In this document: one piece after another, positions 11,134 to 24,612 of the stretch
Layout: every line of letters begins with the position of its first letter
Position numbering within the stretch: the first letter of the stretch is position 1
Assembly (NCBI RefSeq): GCF_964355755.1
Contig: NC_092674.1
Coordinates: 9,059,001 to 9,123,000, forward strand
From: Antedon mediterranea
Lineage: Eukaryota; Echinodermata; Crinoidea; Comatulida; Antedonidae
Length of the DNA: 64,000 nt
Reading direction: 5' to 3'
The notes under the pieces: model-generated
The model's input: only the letters and a program-made list of their open reading frames with translations
What the model was told of the DNA's origin: nothing
Databases searched by the model: none
Position numbers and translations under genes: made by a program

Positions 11134-13750
11134 ATTTTTCCAGTCTAATTTATTTAAAGATGATTTTACAGTAAAAAAGCAAAAAATATTTTACACAAAT
11201 TCATCTTTCAATAAAAAAATAAAATCTCTCCCAGTGGGATGAGGTGGCCCAGTGCCTAAAAATGGTGAAATAAAGGGCAGACCTAAATGTGATGTCCTTT
11301 TGCTTTACAAGTTGCAAAATCTTTAACCACAAAAATTGTAACACACCTACTGTTCTAAAGTGAATTGACATTTGATTATTTCGCCGCTTCTCGCTTAAAT
11401 TTAAATGTCAAAGGCTACAGTATGCCAATCATGAGGATGGATCCAAATGATACACGCCATGTGATACAAAATCAACCAATGAAATGGCAAGAATATACTA
11501 TGACGAAGAAATGTTACACATATGTCTGCAAACCAAATCAGGGTCATCAGAAGCACAACATTCGCAACACTGATTGGTTCGTAGATTAACATTACTTCGT
11601 CGTCTTTACGCTCGTTCTCAAAATGCCTTAATGAGAATTTTTCAGTATGAAGATTTCTTATTTATTTTGCTATATGAAATATGCTTTAGATGTTACTATT
11701 TGCATAAATTCACTCAATCAAATACACATTTTTTGCATTGAAATTTTTGACAACGTCACTTTTCAGAGAATATTTGAATATTGTAAAGATATACTATAAC
11801 CACCATATATTAGCATAAAAAATAAGTTGAAATATAAACTACTATCATCAAATTTACGTGTAGAATAGAGTAATATAGTATTGATACTATACATGTATAG
11901 GCTTTCTGCAGGTTATAATTGAGATGTCTATCATGTTATTTGTTATGTCAACAAATTGCATTTTATAATATATTATTAAAGGAAGAGCAAGTCAAATAAA
12001 TAAGATAAGATAAAAGATATAACTATGAGGTACAAAAGAACAGTGTAAAAGAGCACATCAATAAAGATGCATACTACTACTGATATCATAATGAGGCATA
12101 TCAGGATCTGCATCCACCAACATGTGTTAGGAAGTCAGGGAAAAACATGAACAAAATTCCATAGTGTCTAAAGAAACAGTGGTATTACATAGACCTATTT
12201 CAAAGGTAATTGCATTGTATATCATCCTTAAGCTTAACTTATTTCATTGGGTTGTTTTTTAATAGCTAACTATGATCTTACATGATAGTTTGTTGTGAAT
12301 AGATCCACATTTTTTGTTCTTGCACATATTTTAATTGTGTATTTTTTTATTCTCTTTTTTTTGTGGAAGTAAACATTTCAGCACTTGTATGTAAGGTGAC
12401 TGTATGACATAAATTGAATGACATTCGGATGGTAAATGTGTAATGTGCGTAATAATAGTTAATTGTTTTAAGCTGATAATTACAATATCATTAATTGAGT
12501 CTAGAGTATGAGTAGATGGCGAAAACAAAATAAAACCAGTACTTTCAAATATTCAGAGGTTTTTTAAAAACAATTTTTTTGAAATTAGGCGGGGTGGAAG
12601 GCATAAAGCTTTAATGCCAAATCTCACAGATGAGTGGTAATGGTAATACAAATATAGAATCTATGTTATTCCTTATGAACATTTACACACAACACATAGC
12701 AGACATGGGACAAGCTACACTGTTTTCCGCTTACTATTACCGCTCGTCTGTGTAAATTGGTCTTTAGGAAAACGACAGTGGGTACTACACTACCCGTCAC
12801 ATTAGCCCAACATAATTACATCCTTGATGCGTACCCTCATCTATATGCCAACTACCTGTTTATATCCCCAGCTATAATAAATTCATTATTAATGAAAGCT
12901 ACCTAAACAAGGAAAAACAATTCTAGTGCAGATTATGTTGGAATTAATGCTGGTTTTTGGTCTAGACAAAATTAAATTAGTCAAATACAAAGAAAAACAA
13001 ATTTAAATGTATGACTGACTAGGCCAGGGACTATACTTTATCATTCATATTGTATCATAATATTACATATTATTAATAATAATCTACTCCATCCATTTTA
13101 TACATATTATTTTTTGCCTGTAATATATTTTTACATAAAGAAGAAATGAAGATGAACAAATCATCAAATCATGGAGAACTATTTATTCATGGTAAGATAG
13201 AAAGAATTAGCCAGCAGGAGATACAAGTGGATAGAGAGCGTGTGACAGATCAGTGACAAGTAGACTACCAATGGTTAATTAGCTAATGTCATTGGGAGAT
13301 TGTTGAGGTCTCTTCTCTAGTTAGTAGACCACGAGAGAGGCACTTGGCCATCAAGATACCAGTACTTAGCAATTTGTGTCTTTCCAGGTAGCGACACTAC
13401 CTGGCCGTTACAAGGTGGGAGGGTGTTTTGGTTTACCTAGGGGGTATATATTAATTGCATACCACTAGAGCTTTGAATATGTAGGCCCACAGGAGCTTGA
13501 TGTTAAGAAAACTGTAGGCCACAAAATTTAATTTTAAATTGTGATGTACTACAGTACTGTATGTGAAAAATACCAAGGTTATTTACACTTATTGACAAAT
13601 AAATTCAGCATACAAGCATATTCTACCAAAATTGAACAAAAGTACATTTGATTAAATCAGGATAAATTACCATGAACTTGGGATTTGAACCCAAGAAAAG
13701 GATAGGAAATTCCAAACAGACAACACAATATATAAAAAAAATAATCTTAC
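11134..13750. other. No exon recognised; UNC80 intron 4 presumed
   Basis: AT-rich with short random ORFs. I looked for the next UNC80 block on the minus strand and did not find it. Confidence 0.4.
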
Positions 13751-13936
13751 CTGGTCGAAAAACTAATGGTTTTGGCTTTGGGTCAACGCAGAATCCAAGG
13801 AACGCGTGGAGGAAGTCGATGATACTGTCCAATGGATGTGTACTGATGACATAGCGTAGATAACGACGAAATTGTCTCGCATCAATCTTATACATGCGAT
13901 TCAAGCAGTTTTGGCCTTGTTGTCTCAAAATGTTAC
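13751..13936 (-). CDS. UNC80: UNC80 exon 4
   Basis: 186 bp, phase 1 to 1: NILRQQGQNCLNRMYKID, then DSIIDFLHAFLGFCVDPK. It aligns with the vertebrate QNCL...DFLHALLGFC block. Donor gtaaga. Confidence 0.93.
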
Positions 13937-16900
13937 CTTATCAAAAAGATATTAAATAAAAGTTTGTTATTCATTTTTCATCATTATTTACTGAACTTGG
14001 CAGCCAAACAGTACAGCCTTGTATTTAACTTCTTAACTATATGGCCAACATGATCCACCCATTTAAGCTTATAGCCGAACACCACTCCAAGATAGTAATT
14101 GTTTCCACAGTAATCAGTAAATCAAATAATCTCAGAAAGGTATAGAGAAGAATCGTTGTTATTAATAAGAGCCATAGCCAAGTCGTACGCACATTTTATC
14201 ATTGGACAACTCAGGGATACCGACCAAAAATCTGACATGTACAGAGTAAACAAAAAAGTTGCCAATACGGTACCTTGTGGTGCACCTGTACTAGTAGTAC
14301 ACACAGTATCGGAAATAATATTATTCTTAACATACTAGCTACGTTGGACTAAAAATTTAAATACAAACAAAATTAATACAACTTTGAACATTCATATCAA
14401 ACAATTCATGAACTAAGCTCATTCTAAGTGACAATGGTTTGAGAGATAAAGTAAACAAATAGTAAGGAACATAGTTTGAAACACAATGGATCTGACCCAA
14501 TTAAATCTGATCCGGATCCTGTAGCTGCCCAGTGCAAATGGAGTGGTGCGGTGGTGTAAAAATTGGAACTGATGCTTATGCCTATGATAATTATTAAGAG
14601 AAACTGCAATAAGTACCTGCTTGACCACGTAGGCCTTCTCCACACCCATGTTTACAACCAAGTGCTCGAAATACACACACCAATGTCTCCATCACTAGAT
14701 TATGCACATTCATATCCTCTGAACCTATTTCCTCAATCCCTGCTGCAGTCTTATCTTCCAGCTTAGCTTTCCCACCTTCCACTCGGATCTTTGGTATTGT
14801 TGAACTCTTTTGATTGGTCTTTTCAGATTTAGTATCCATAACACTAAAGTTAAGCAATGTATCAATTATATGTAATGAAACATCACAGATTTTTGCATTT
14901 GTCTCTTTGGTGATGACAGTGTGAAGTGCTCTTAATATCACACTGTAGTTCATCTGTCCATTCTCTTGGATGTAGTAGGTTGAACCTGGAGCTTCACAAT
15001 GTTCTTCCACCTCTTGAGGTCGGTAGTAATCCACAAATGAATCTGAAGAACTTCTTGGAATTGTTGGTGGTAGTGAAAGAAGTGAAGCTGCTGGTTCTAC
15101 AGGACGTTCAGCATTTTTATCCTGTTTATTGGTATCAGGAATGGATGGTGCTTCATTGTCATCTGTTTCATTTGGTGGAAGTTCTAAAGTTGGTCTGATC
15201 TCTGGAATTGGAACAGCAAGAGAGATAGCTGGAACTTCTTCCAATTCAAAAGGAGTAACAGATTCAGAAACGGCTTTTTGGATTTCAGATTCAACTGTTA
15301 TACTAGCTGGTTCTTCTAAGATTGGTTTAGATCTCTGAAGTCGGTGTAGAGGTTCAAAATGTGTTTTCACTGTTGGTATAAAGAGTTTAACTTCTCTCTC
15401 GGCACCAACTCCACCATTTCTAATAATTGGAATTTCACCCGAGCTGCTGCTACTTGTTGATAAACGGTTTTCTGTGCTGTCCAAAGGAGGTAGAGTATGT
15501 CTTTTTATGACATCTATTTTAAATTTAAATGGTTTAACCTTACTTGAATCAAAACTCTTTGATTTGGTAAGTTGTAGATTTTTTAGAAAAGGGTTTTGTA
15601 TTTCTTGTACTCCAGACTCGCCACTTCCAAACTTAGGTGGTTCTATAACTGTAGGAGTGGACACTGAGAATGCTGGTAAACCTATTTGAGCCCCAGAGTT
15701 AATATCAGTTTTAACAATAGGGACTTCTGAATTGCTTTCTTCTTTAATTGGTTTTTCACTTTTCTCTTCTGTCTCTAAAACTGGTGGACACCGGATGCAT
15801 GGTGGTGACAGTGCTGGTGGTCTTCTTGATCTTTTCCTAGTTCTTAGAACTACATGTTCTTGCTCATCTCCTTCAGACTTATAATTTATAATTGGTTCTG
15901 CCCCAGTAGATGGAACATTAGAAAGACTCTCAGTATCACACCTTTGATTCATAATATTTTCTTCCGACATATTTTCATTTTCATAAGTCTCCACAAGACG
16001 TGGTACTGGGTACATTGGTCTTCCTAATGAACCATGACCAATACGTCTTAACTGAGGACCTGTGGTCTTCTGCTTTTTGTTACTTGGCAAGGGTTTTCTA
16101 CTTGTTTCAACCTCTGTTCGAATAAATGCTGGAAGTGATAACTTCTTAGTAACATTACTGACAGGTGCTACCATAGAAACCATAATTTGAGGTACAGGTA
16201 AGGAACAACTACGATGGCGAACACGTTCTGAGGCAATTTTCTCATCAGTAATTTCTTGAAGGCGTGTAAGTAGGTAAGTTAGAGCCCACTGAATGCCTTC
16301 ATCATTCCAATTTGGACTAAAGAGACATCGAAGAACAGCAACATCAAAAAAGGTTGCTTGACTTACATCACTAAATCTAGTTAAACTAGAATGTTTACTA
16401 TGTAAACCAGTAGAACACTCATCTAAATTTGATTTTACTTGATTGTTTTTGCAAGCACATGAATTATCTTTGATAGTACTATGACACACAGAACAAATAT
16501 TTACAGGTTTTGAATCTCGACCTTTTGAAGGGTCGCATACATCGGTCAAATTAGCCAATGGCGCAACACCACTAACTGACAAGTCATTACACTGCTTAAT
16601 ATCTTCCTGCAAGCCATCACCGTTGCGCAAAGAACTATGGCGGCGTGCTCTGACAATGTTCCTTTTAGGTTTCACTACAGCCATGAAGCTAAGAATATCT
16701 GGTTGTCTATGTTCCCATAGAGGTTGCCAAAGTCTGAGTCCATTAGCCAGACGAAATGTTAAATCACTTTCTTTGACACTGTATATCAGTGGAGCAAACA
16801 TGTAAACAAACAATTGTAAAGAATCCAGAGAATACTGTGGTTCACAAATTGGTTCAGTATCAGCTGGTTCCTCTTGGCTCATTTCTAAAAGACATTCATT

Positions 16901-19900
16901 TGGAGCTTCAAGTAGAATCCATTGAAGTGTGTGAAGAAGCTTTGTCTCGGCATTTCCGAGTTTGTCCATATGTCCAAGCTTGGCCCGATTGTTGAGAAGA
17001 GCAGCACAGCAGTGGACCACATGTGGAAAGGCTGCTTGTATAAGTTGCCATCTTGGTATGCTGCTGATTGCATCTGACAGGCTGGGAGACAAACCATGAA
17101 GTTTGTTCTCTACAAACACTCTTTCAAAAGACTATAAAGACAAAAATGGTATAATGGATAAAATAATTAATAGTAAATAATATTTACATCTCTTAATCAC
17201 AGATTTAAACACAATATTAATTGACCTATCTAGTAAATTTATTTTCACTATTGAAATAAAAACAATAGATTTATGCCTAGATCAACATTTTTTTTCAGAT
17301 TAATAATGCAACATATATCTAATCATCATATAACTCACAATTTTTTTTTTAACATAATCTATCTCTCTATTTTTCTGTCGATATTAAGGACATTTACATC
17401 ATTATTAACTCATCATTTAATAGTTTGTTATAAGGCAAATTAGCTGTTCAATCAAAATTTGACCATGAGATTTCATAATCTCAACATAATTATTTCAAAA
17501 ATGAAAGCTTTATACTTATAGAAAGACTTAGTAATTTATACTTAATAATTATGAAAGCTTTGTAATGTTGTCTTTATTTTCAGTATAAAGAACATCTTTG
17601 AAAATATTACAGTACATTTTAATGCTAATTCAGACAGCATTTTACAACAAGGCCCGACCAAACGTCTTGGCGCGTCGGTGCTGTGTGAGTTGAATCCTGA
17701 CGAGACGAGTCGTCATGAAATAGCGTCAGGCATAGTTTTAGGTCGTTTAATTTTCTCCTGAAGAGATGTTTTGCCAGTCATCGTCGTATGACGCTGTCTG
17801 ATTTAGCCTTTAGAAAATGCAAAATACTTACCACACAACTGGCTTCATAGAGCTTGCCCAGTTTTGGACGTATGAATGGACTAAAAGGAATAAAAAAAAA
17901 AGTTTTATATAAAAAATTTCTGTTTACATCCTCATCATCTTCCTATACTGTGCAGAACCTTGTTTGAGTAAAGCCACACATTAGTTGATCATTTATTTCT
18001 TAAATTTTGTGTTCCACATGTTTTACAAATTAAAATTAATTTTCCACAATAATTAATTATTAGTTTTACTGACTGTCTTGTTTCATTTTTATTTTTCACA
18101 CATTCAACAAAATATAACAGATATTTATGTAGAAGAACATAAAATGACGTATGATGGGAGATTTTAAGCATTTACCACCAGTTGTTGACATGACAAGTAA
18201 ACTAAAAGCTATATGAAGGGGATCATATATCTAAATTGTTAAAACTTTCTTATTAAAGATTGTTAAATGTTAATAAAGAAGGTAGATATGATAATCCATA
18301 CAACAAAAATAGATAGAGAAATTAGGAAATGTAGTCAATTTTACATACTGTTCATGGAATTTTTTTTAATGTAATAAATAAAATATTCAACTTTATTCTG
18401 ACATTTTGTAATAATGCATAAATTCCTGTTATGGTAATGGAAACACCACTTCACTGATTATCAGAATCAACATCAGAGAATTTTCTTGCTAGCCTTCCAA
18501 TCAGTGAGATGTACATGACAGGCCTAAATAAATGTTAACAGTTCCATTCCACTGTAAAGCTATATGTTTCAAGCATCATTTGATTCAGTAATTGAAATTT
18601 TCTTTTGGAGGTGGAAACATACTGTACATGTAAATTATTATTGAAAATCAAGCTATGCTCGATTTATGATCTTATCATGAAGAAATGTCCTTGCAGCTAT
18701 TACAAGGACTAATGTACAGAAATTAGATTAAGGTACATTCTCATTCATCATCATATATTTTAGATTTGTTTTACTCAGTCTAATGACATGAATGCATCAA
18801 ATTGGTGGCAATGTAAAAGGGTTTTAATAGTCTCAAGCATAGAATAAAAACTATACATTGGTATACCACAGATAGCCAACAATAAAATGTCTTCTTTCTT
18901 ACTTCAGAAATATAATTTAATGTGACATCATAATTTAGAGTTAATAATTATCTGCCAACTGTGTAAACATTTTCCATTTTTGTTTATTTAAGTTTATAAA
19001 ACAAGTGGAACAAACTTCCATTTTTATTTTCACTGATTTTTACTACATAACAGGTTTTTAAATTATTATAAACATGAGTATTTATGAGAAAATGCAACTA
19101 ACAGGAGAAAATGCAACTAACAGGAGAAAATGTAAGAGGAGAGGATTTGCAATATACCTGCAAAAATGCAACTAACAGGAGAAAATGCAACTAACAGGAA
19201 AAAATGCAACTAACAGGAGAAAATGCAACTAACAGGAGAAAATGCAACTAAAAAGAGAAAATGCAACTAACAGGAGGAAATGCAACTAACAGGAGAAAAT
19301 GAAAGAGGAGAGGAAATGCAGCATGTACCTGAGAAAATGCAACTAATAACAGGAGCAATCTCCCCAGGTTTTGAAAGAGATTTATCATTTAAAGTTGCAC
19401 AGACACTGATGGGAAATTAATGATGTGTCAATTTAGGTTAAATGTAATATCAACTATATCATGGGGTTGAATATAGATATTGACATTGCACGATGATTAT
19501 TCTAGGTTAAGAATTGTTTCATAAGTGTATTGTAATAAATGTCAACCATAAAAGTACCTTCTCTGTCGCAGTCGGACAAAATTCTATGCAGATAATTTAC
19601 TGCAATTATTATTTGACATTAGAATTGGATAAAAAATTAAATTACAATCAACTCTCTAAAACTGGACACACTTTGTCTGGCTTTGGGACAGTCCGGTTAA
19701 TGTTAATTCCCCAAATACTAGTAAATCATAACTAGTTAATGTTGAAACGCCATTTAACTGGCTAAATGTATTTATTTGTTTGACCATATTTGGTCATGTA
19801 TCCATTCGGCTAAGTACATGTCACATAACATTTTTATACTTCTATTCCTTGTTTATTTATGAATACAATGTCACAAATATTTTTCCTTTAAAAGTTATAA

Positions 19901-21067
19901 TCGAAAAAGTCAAAATAAAGAAAAAATGACAATGTGGGTATCAGTGGCATGATCTCAATGGAGATTTTAAAAAAAGCTAAATCAGAATGAGATATTATTA
20001 TACTGTATAAAAATAAAATATATCATTCTTCATTCAAAAATCAGGTAAAAATGTCTCATTCATCTGTAAAATCAATTACTACATATTATGTTTAAACTGA
20101 TTTTGGTCAACATAATAGCATAATTTATGAATGCAAACTATACATGCAGCTGTTTTATAATGGAAATTTTAGGCTTTTAAATTGTATAGCAGGAGCATTA
20201 CATTATTGTTGATCTGGTATTGTATGTAATTCTTGTTGAGGTTTGTGCACATTGATACAGTAAACAATGTACAAAACAAATCCTTTTGGACAAAAATATA
20301 GTATATAGCCAAAAGCATCTTCCACGTCTGGTCCGGTCCGGCTCCAGTTTGGCTCCAGTTCAGATTGCGCATACAACATTTAATAGTGACCTTTCATTTT
20401 CAAGACGTGCTTATGGCCGCATGAAGCAACATGAAAATTAAACACAAAGATGTGATTTTGTCAGAACCAATTGAATAAAATAAAGCTTTTGTAAACAAAT
20501 CACACTATTTTTTAATTCATTAAAATATCTGGCCTATAATTTAAATTATTATTTCTTTTTTATATAAGACAATTCATGTTTCCTCTTTTAAAAAATGTAA
20601 AAATAAATAAAATGACTACAAATACGACATTTTTAAAAAACCATCATGCTCTTTAAAAATACAAAATTAAATAGATAGATAGCTAAACTGACGTTTAAAC
20701 AAGTTTGTCAGCTAATTGATGATATAAATTAGGCATCATAAATTAGTGGTGCACCAGTCTGGAATAAATTGATCTAATTAATTTCACTCAAAATAAAACT
20801 GCCTAAAATACTCTCATTCAAGAATAATTAATGTATGTAATAAGGCATTCGATTTTAACTGCTAATATCAAGTAATGATGCGTGTTTGATTAAATCACGG
20901 CTATGCAATCAAGCTTATAACGTAACCGTGCTATATCGATCGTACACCTCCTCTTCACTGGGGTCCACTCACCTTGTCTGCCGCCAAAGAAAAATTTGGA
21001 TAGGTAATGGTATCTGCTTAGCAGCGTTCCTGTCTTCCTTGTCTTCGTTATTTTTTCGCTTCACCAT
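13751..21067 (-). CDS. UNC80: UNC80 homologue, 5' part (4 exons, about 948 residues; 3' continues left)
   Basis: UNC80 is the large scaffold subunit of the NALCN sodium-leak channel complex. It links NALCN to UNC79 and sets resting membrane potential in neurons (family knowledge). Seen: four phase-consistent minus-strand exons (95, 49, 2515 and 186 bp). Their product tracks vertebrate UNC80 from the initiator Met: MVKRK, IPLPIQIFLWRQTS, PKLGKLYEASCVSFERV, VENKLHGLSPSLSDAI, ESDLTFRLANGL, WEHRQPD, FFDVAVLRCLF, SVILRALHTV, GCKHGCGEG and DFLHAFLGFC. Full-length UNC80 is about 3200 residues, so roughly 30% is here. The middle, between the conserved blocks, is divergent and Ser/Pro/Glu-rich. No further exon was found down to position 1, implying a long intron 4 or exons I failed to see. 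Confidence 0.95.
13990..14335 (-). pseudogene. Broken non-LTR retrotransposon reverse transcriptase fragment
   Basis: Minus strand: TGAPQGTVLATFLFTLYMSD is the RT motif (PQG box), followed by AYDLAM (decayed catalytic YADD-like box). Then, after an internal deletion, VVFGYKLKWVDHVGHIVKKL. It lies in UNC80 intron 3 in the same orientation as the gene. Frame breaks and the deletion make it dead. Confidence 0.8.
14617..17131 (-). CDS. UNC80: UNC80 exon 3 (giant, 2515 bp)
   Basis: 838 codons plus one base, phase 0 to 1. It starts SFERVFVENKLHGLSP and ends in CGEGLRGQA before donor gtactt. Conserved N- and C-terminal blocks flank a long low-conservation region rich in Ser, Pro and Glu. A Cys cluster, CSVCHSTIKDNSCAC, lies near 16445-16500. 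Vertebrate genes split this region over several exons, so fusion or intron loss is likely here. Confidence 0.95.
17624..17807. mobile_element. Small MITE in UNC80 intron 2
   Basis: 184 bp between gctaattcagacagc and its inverted copy gctgtctgatttagc (one mismatch). The interior is GC- and CpG-rich relative to the intron. No ORF. Confidence 0.6.
17832..17880 (-). CDS. UNC80: UNC80 exon 2
   Basis: 49 bp. It completes the split Ser codon and encodes PFIRPKLGKLYEASCV. Acceptor ttttag, donor gtaagt. Too short to appear as an ORF; recognised by homology. Confidence 0.95.
19087..19350. repeat. 19-bp minisatellite (GAGAAAATGCAACTAACAG)
   Basis: About ten copies of a 19-bp unit, interrupted twice by a related gaaagaggagagg-type unit. 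It lies in UNC80 intron 1. Confidence 0.9.
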
Positions 21068-21330
21068 GATTATTCCAAATACTGCTTTACTCACAACTTA
21101 AAATAAACAACATTATGTAAATTTGGAACAAGAGAAATTATTTAATCACTCGGGCATTTTACATCGTATGTTCCCATTCGGCGGCCGTGTATGCAACACC
21201 TCTCCTGTTGCGGTAATCATCAGCGATCAACTGAATGGTTCTTCGCCGCCACACCGCATCACACGAATACGCTCCAGCAATCCGCCTCTTGAAAGTTTAT
21301 ATTTGGCGCTAATTAACATACGTGGGATCG
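20890..21330 (-). promoter_or_regulatory. UNC80 5' UTR / promoter region (GC- and CpG-richer)
   Basis: Around and upstream of the UNC80 start codon the sequence becomes clearly richer in G, C and CpG (for example ggcggccg near 21180 and cgccgcc near 21243) than the surrounding AT-rich DNA. This is the expected place for the promoter and 5' UTR. No TATA box is obvious. Inference from position and composition. Confidence 0.4.
20973..21067 (-). CDS. UNC80: UNC80 exon 1 (start codon)
   Basis: 31 codons plus two bases: M-V-K-R-K, a charged linker, then IPLPIQIFLWRQT. Start and end match the vertebrate N-terminus, which fixes the ATG at 21065-21067. Donor gtgagt. Confidence 0.95.
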
Positions 21331-23722
21331 GCTTGAAAAAGCGGTTAAAATGTTTTAGAAGTTGCTATATCAATTTTGTTAAAATTCAATGAGACATGCA
21401 CCAACAATCTATAAAGATTAAAATAATTTTGATTACTTTATAGGCCCAGTAAATTTTGTTAATGATACCCTCCCAATTTGACGTAAACGCCTATTAAATG
21501 TATGGCTTTGTTTTTCACCGATAATTACAATTTTCTCCACAGAAATTAATTAAAATAGATATATAACAAATTTGCACAATTGATTACAGAGCAGTGAGGG
21601 AGATCCTCCACAATCACATGACTCATTAGTGACTTTTTTAAAATGTTCATCATGATCTGTTCATCATGATCTGTTCATTAATATTCAATGTTCGTAGAGT
21701 TAATTAATCAACATATGCTTGACTGTCTTATGTGCAGGTACATAACTAATTAAGTATACTACCAATTACCATAATTGCAATAATTGGAAGAACTCTGTGA
21801 ACGATTGACACAAGACTTTCTTAATTAATTTAATATTCGGCTGCATTTGAATGCAAAATATTATTACGTGGGCCCATTTATATCATTATTGTTTATTGAA
21901 TATTAGCATCATCATTGTATCAAATCTTTTCTGTTCTAGTTTTGACTGCTCCACAATCTTCAGAGTTTAAGGTATAAATGTTGGGGAGAAAAAAAACATA
22001 GTTGCAAGGAAGCATACTGGATTTATAAAATATATCTATTACATAATACTGTATTGTTTAAGAGTATACTGTATTTGATTTGGATATTATTATCATTGAA
22101 TGTTTACATTATCTTAATAGTTTATGCTGCATGATATCATGGTTGTTGAAAATTAATAACAATAATATAATGTTATGGGGAAAGTATATAAATGGTTTGC
22201 GATTATAATATAATAAGTAAGTAATATTAACATACAAATAAAGTTTTGAAGTTAAATACTAAATAAACCTGCAAACAATAGAGGGCAGACTTTCATTCCA
22301 CTATTTCCCTGTTACGGATGGATAACTTGGCAAAAATGTTCATGCAGAGAGGACGCAAGATGGATTTTATTGATGTCAAGATACAGTAGAAGGTTTACAT
22401 GATACTGTGTAACAAACGCATTTTATTTATGCAGTACCATGTGTTGAAGAAACTGCGTTATAAAATGTATATTTTACTGTACTGAAAATGATCACTTTTT
22501 ACAGAAACTTGAAAATCAAGTTCCATTTAAAAATAAAACCAGCAAAAAAACACAAGACATTTCTATTGGATAATTTATTTATGTTCTTTGAATCTTCTAA
22601 GAGAAAGATAATAACAGTATTTTTTTTTCTTAACAGTGTAAATTGATTGAGTGATTAAATATTGACTGAAATTTTCATAAATTCAGCATAACAGCTATGG
22701 AATCTATCTTGATTTTGTTGTTAAATTACAAAATAGGACACCCCGATGAATACAAAGCAATAGAGCATAGCCAACACATGATGACAACTACGACTGCAAA
22801 ATTTAAGAATTTTGCAAGTCGGGCAAGAAATTAAGAAAACTACAAAAACATTGTTTGTGATTTTGCATTGGTGTTTAATATGCATTATTACTTTGTAGTC
22901 TTTGATGGTGTTGCAGTGCACTCAATAAGGGGGGGGGGGGGGATCAAAGTTATTCTACTGCAGTAACTACATTGTTTTACTGCAATAAAATATGGTTTTA
23001 TAGTTTGTTGCAATTTAGAATGAATACCCAAAAATTCTTGCTAAATAATTGTAGAAAACAGGTTAAAATGCAGTAGAATAACTTTGGCATGACCCCTGAC
23101 CCATACCAATTCATTAAGTATTTTCAAATTCAATCTATAGTACAGTTCATCTTCTAAAATACTAACTTCAGTAATGGTTATATGGTCTGCCTAAACTACA
23201 TAATTATACAAATCAGAACGATTTAAAATACACAAAAATAGATGAGATGACGGAGGCTCAAGATCTACCGCAGCATTTATCAAATGTACATATACCTGTA
23301 GTACTAGAATAATTAAACATTACTACAGCACTATGAATTTGATAAACTTTCTATTTTCTTATATTTGCATAAAATTGTATATTTTTTTCTTAATTGTAAA
23401 ATAGGAAAAATTTAAGTTTGAACAAAATTATAAACTAAACAAAAATAGTTTAGTACACAAATGTGTATAGCACCATGATACAGTGGGTTTTTATATATGT
23501 AACTAACATATACAAATTCTCTAAAATATAACCATTTTTTCTACAATGGTTTTAAAATCTAATTACAAAATAATGTTGAATTATTAATTATGTAATAATA
23601 ACTGACAATGTATACAAAAAGTAGTAAATAAAATGTTATGAAATGAGGTTCTTGCAGCATTTGTGTCCAGAAATTTGGAAATATTATTGTTCAAAATGTT
23701 TCCAATTTACAGTATAAAATTA
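21331..23722. other. Intergenic DNA between UNC80 and collagen IV; nothing coding seen
   Basis: AT-rich. Contains a 14-bp tandem duplication near 21645 (gttcatcatgatct) and a run of 14 G at about 22930. No gene recognised. Confidence 0.5.
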
Positions 23723-24351
23723 TTTATTGTACATGAAAACTTTCTTAAAATCTAAGCCAAGACTGAGTGCCTATTTAGTCACTAAACTGAGATATTATTA
23801 CCAAAATTATGACTTTACTTTATGTTTTTTTTATCTTAACACATGCAAGTAGGCCTTGGTTCAGCAAAGTATACAGTAACCACCTGCCTCCTATGATACA
23901 AGTACTGCATGCCTACTGTTTGCTTAGTGACATATCCAGGATATAGAACTTAAACATACTTTAACATTTTTATAATCACCCAACTTAGATATATGACACT
24001 CTTCTAGAGAAAAAGTAAAATCTGACTAAAAAACGACTTGTGTACATGCCACCTGTGTGTTAACAAGCAATATTGTCAACTGTTATCTGGGCTGTCTACA
24101 TTAAGTTAACCATGCCAAAATACATTCAACATACGAAAGATATAATAATAAAAAATACTTTTGTTGAATGTATAGAAATATCAAACAGAATATATACATG
24201 TTAATTAATTTGAAACCATTTAAAATTTTAGATAGTCATGGGTAAAAATACTGTGAATATGTTATTAAATATGATTGAAATATAGGCACTAACTCTTGTT
24301 GCTAACTTAGGATTTTTACAGAATAACTGTGTTATAGCAGAAAATCTCAGA
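23723..24351 (-). other. Probable collagen IV 3' UTR with AATAAA signal
   Basis: The first AATAAA I see on the minus strand after the stop lies at 23723-23728, giving a 3' UTR of about 0.6 kb. The interval is AT-rich with no other ORF. The exact cleavage site is unknown. Confidence 0.35.
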
Positions 24352-24612
24352 TTATGTAACTAACGGACCCCGGCTGCATACTTTACATCTACTAATACGG
24401 TTAACTTGATTTATTTTTATGGTTTCCGAGCTTGGTTTACTGAATTGTCCGTTACGATCAATAGTGGCCAGCCAAAAACTGTATGTTGTTGCATAGTAAT
24501 TACATTTACCATCACCATGGCATTCAATAAAGGGAGATGGACGGAATTCTTCTAGGCAGGATCCAGGGGAAGCAAGAGATTGTCCTGAGCCTTCTGCTCC
24601 AGCACCAGTATG
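24352..24612 (-). CDS. COL4A1: Collagen IV exon 35: NC1 C-terminus and stop
   Basis: 86 codons plus TAA. It reads [42 protein letters not shown] and SRCKVCSRG, ending in LVT. Five cysteines complete the set of 12. The lysine in [10 protein letters not shown] aligns with the cross-linking Lys/Hyl211 region of vertebrate NC1. Confidence 0.97.
   Translation of the reverse strand, partial: HTGAGAEGSGQSLASPGSCLEEFRPSPFIECHGDGKCNYYATTYSFWLATIDRNGQFSKPSSETIKINQVNRISRCKVCSRGPLVT

Noticed and set aside
13672-13854. Plus-strand 60-residue ORF
   Set aside because: Shadow of UNC80 exon 4 on the opposite strand.
17989-18171. Minus-strand 60-residue ORF in UNC80 intron 1
   Set aside because: No similarity to UNC80, and exon 1 and exon 2 join exactly without it.
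22929-22943. Run of 14 G as a functional G-quadruplex
   Set aside because: A homopolymer with no neighbouring structure or gene; likely microsatellite and error-prone to sequence.
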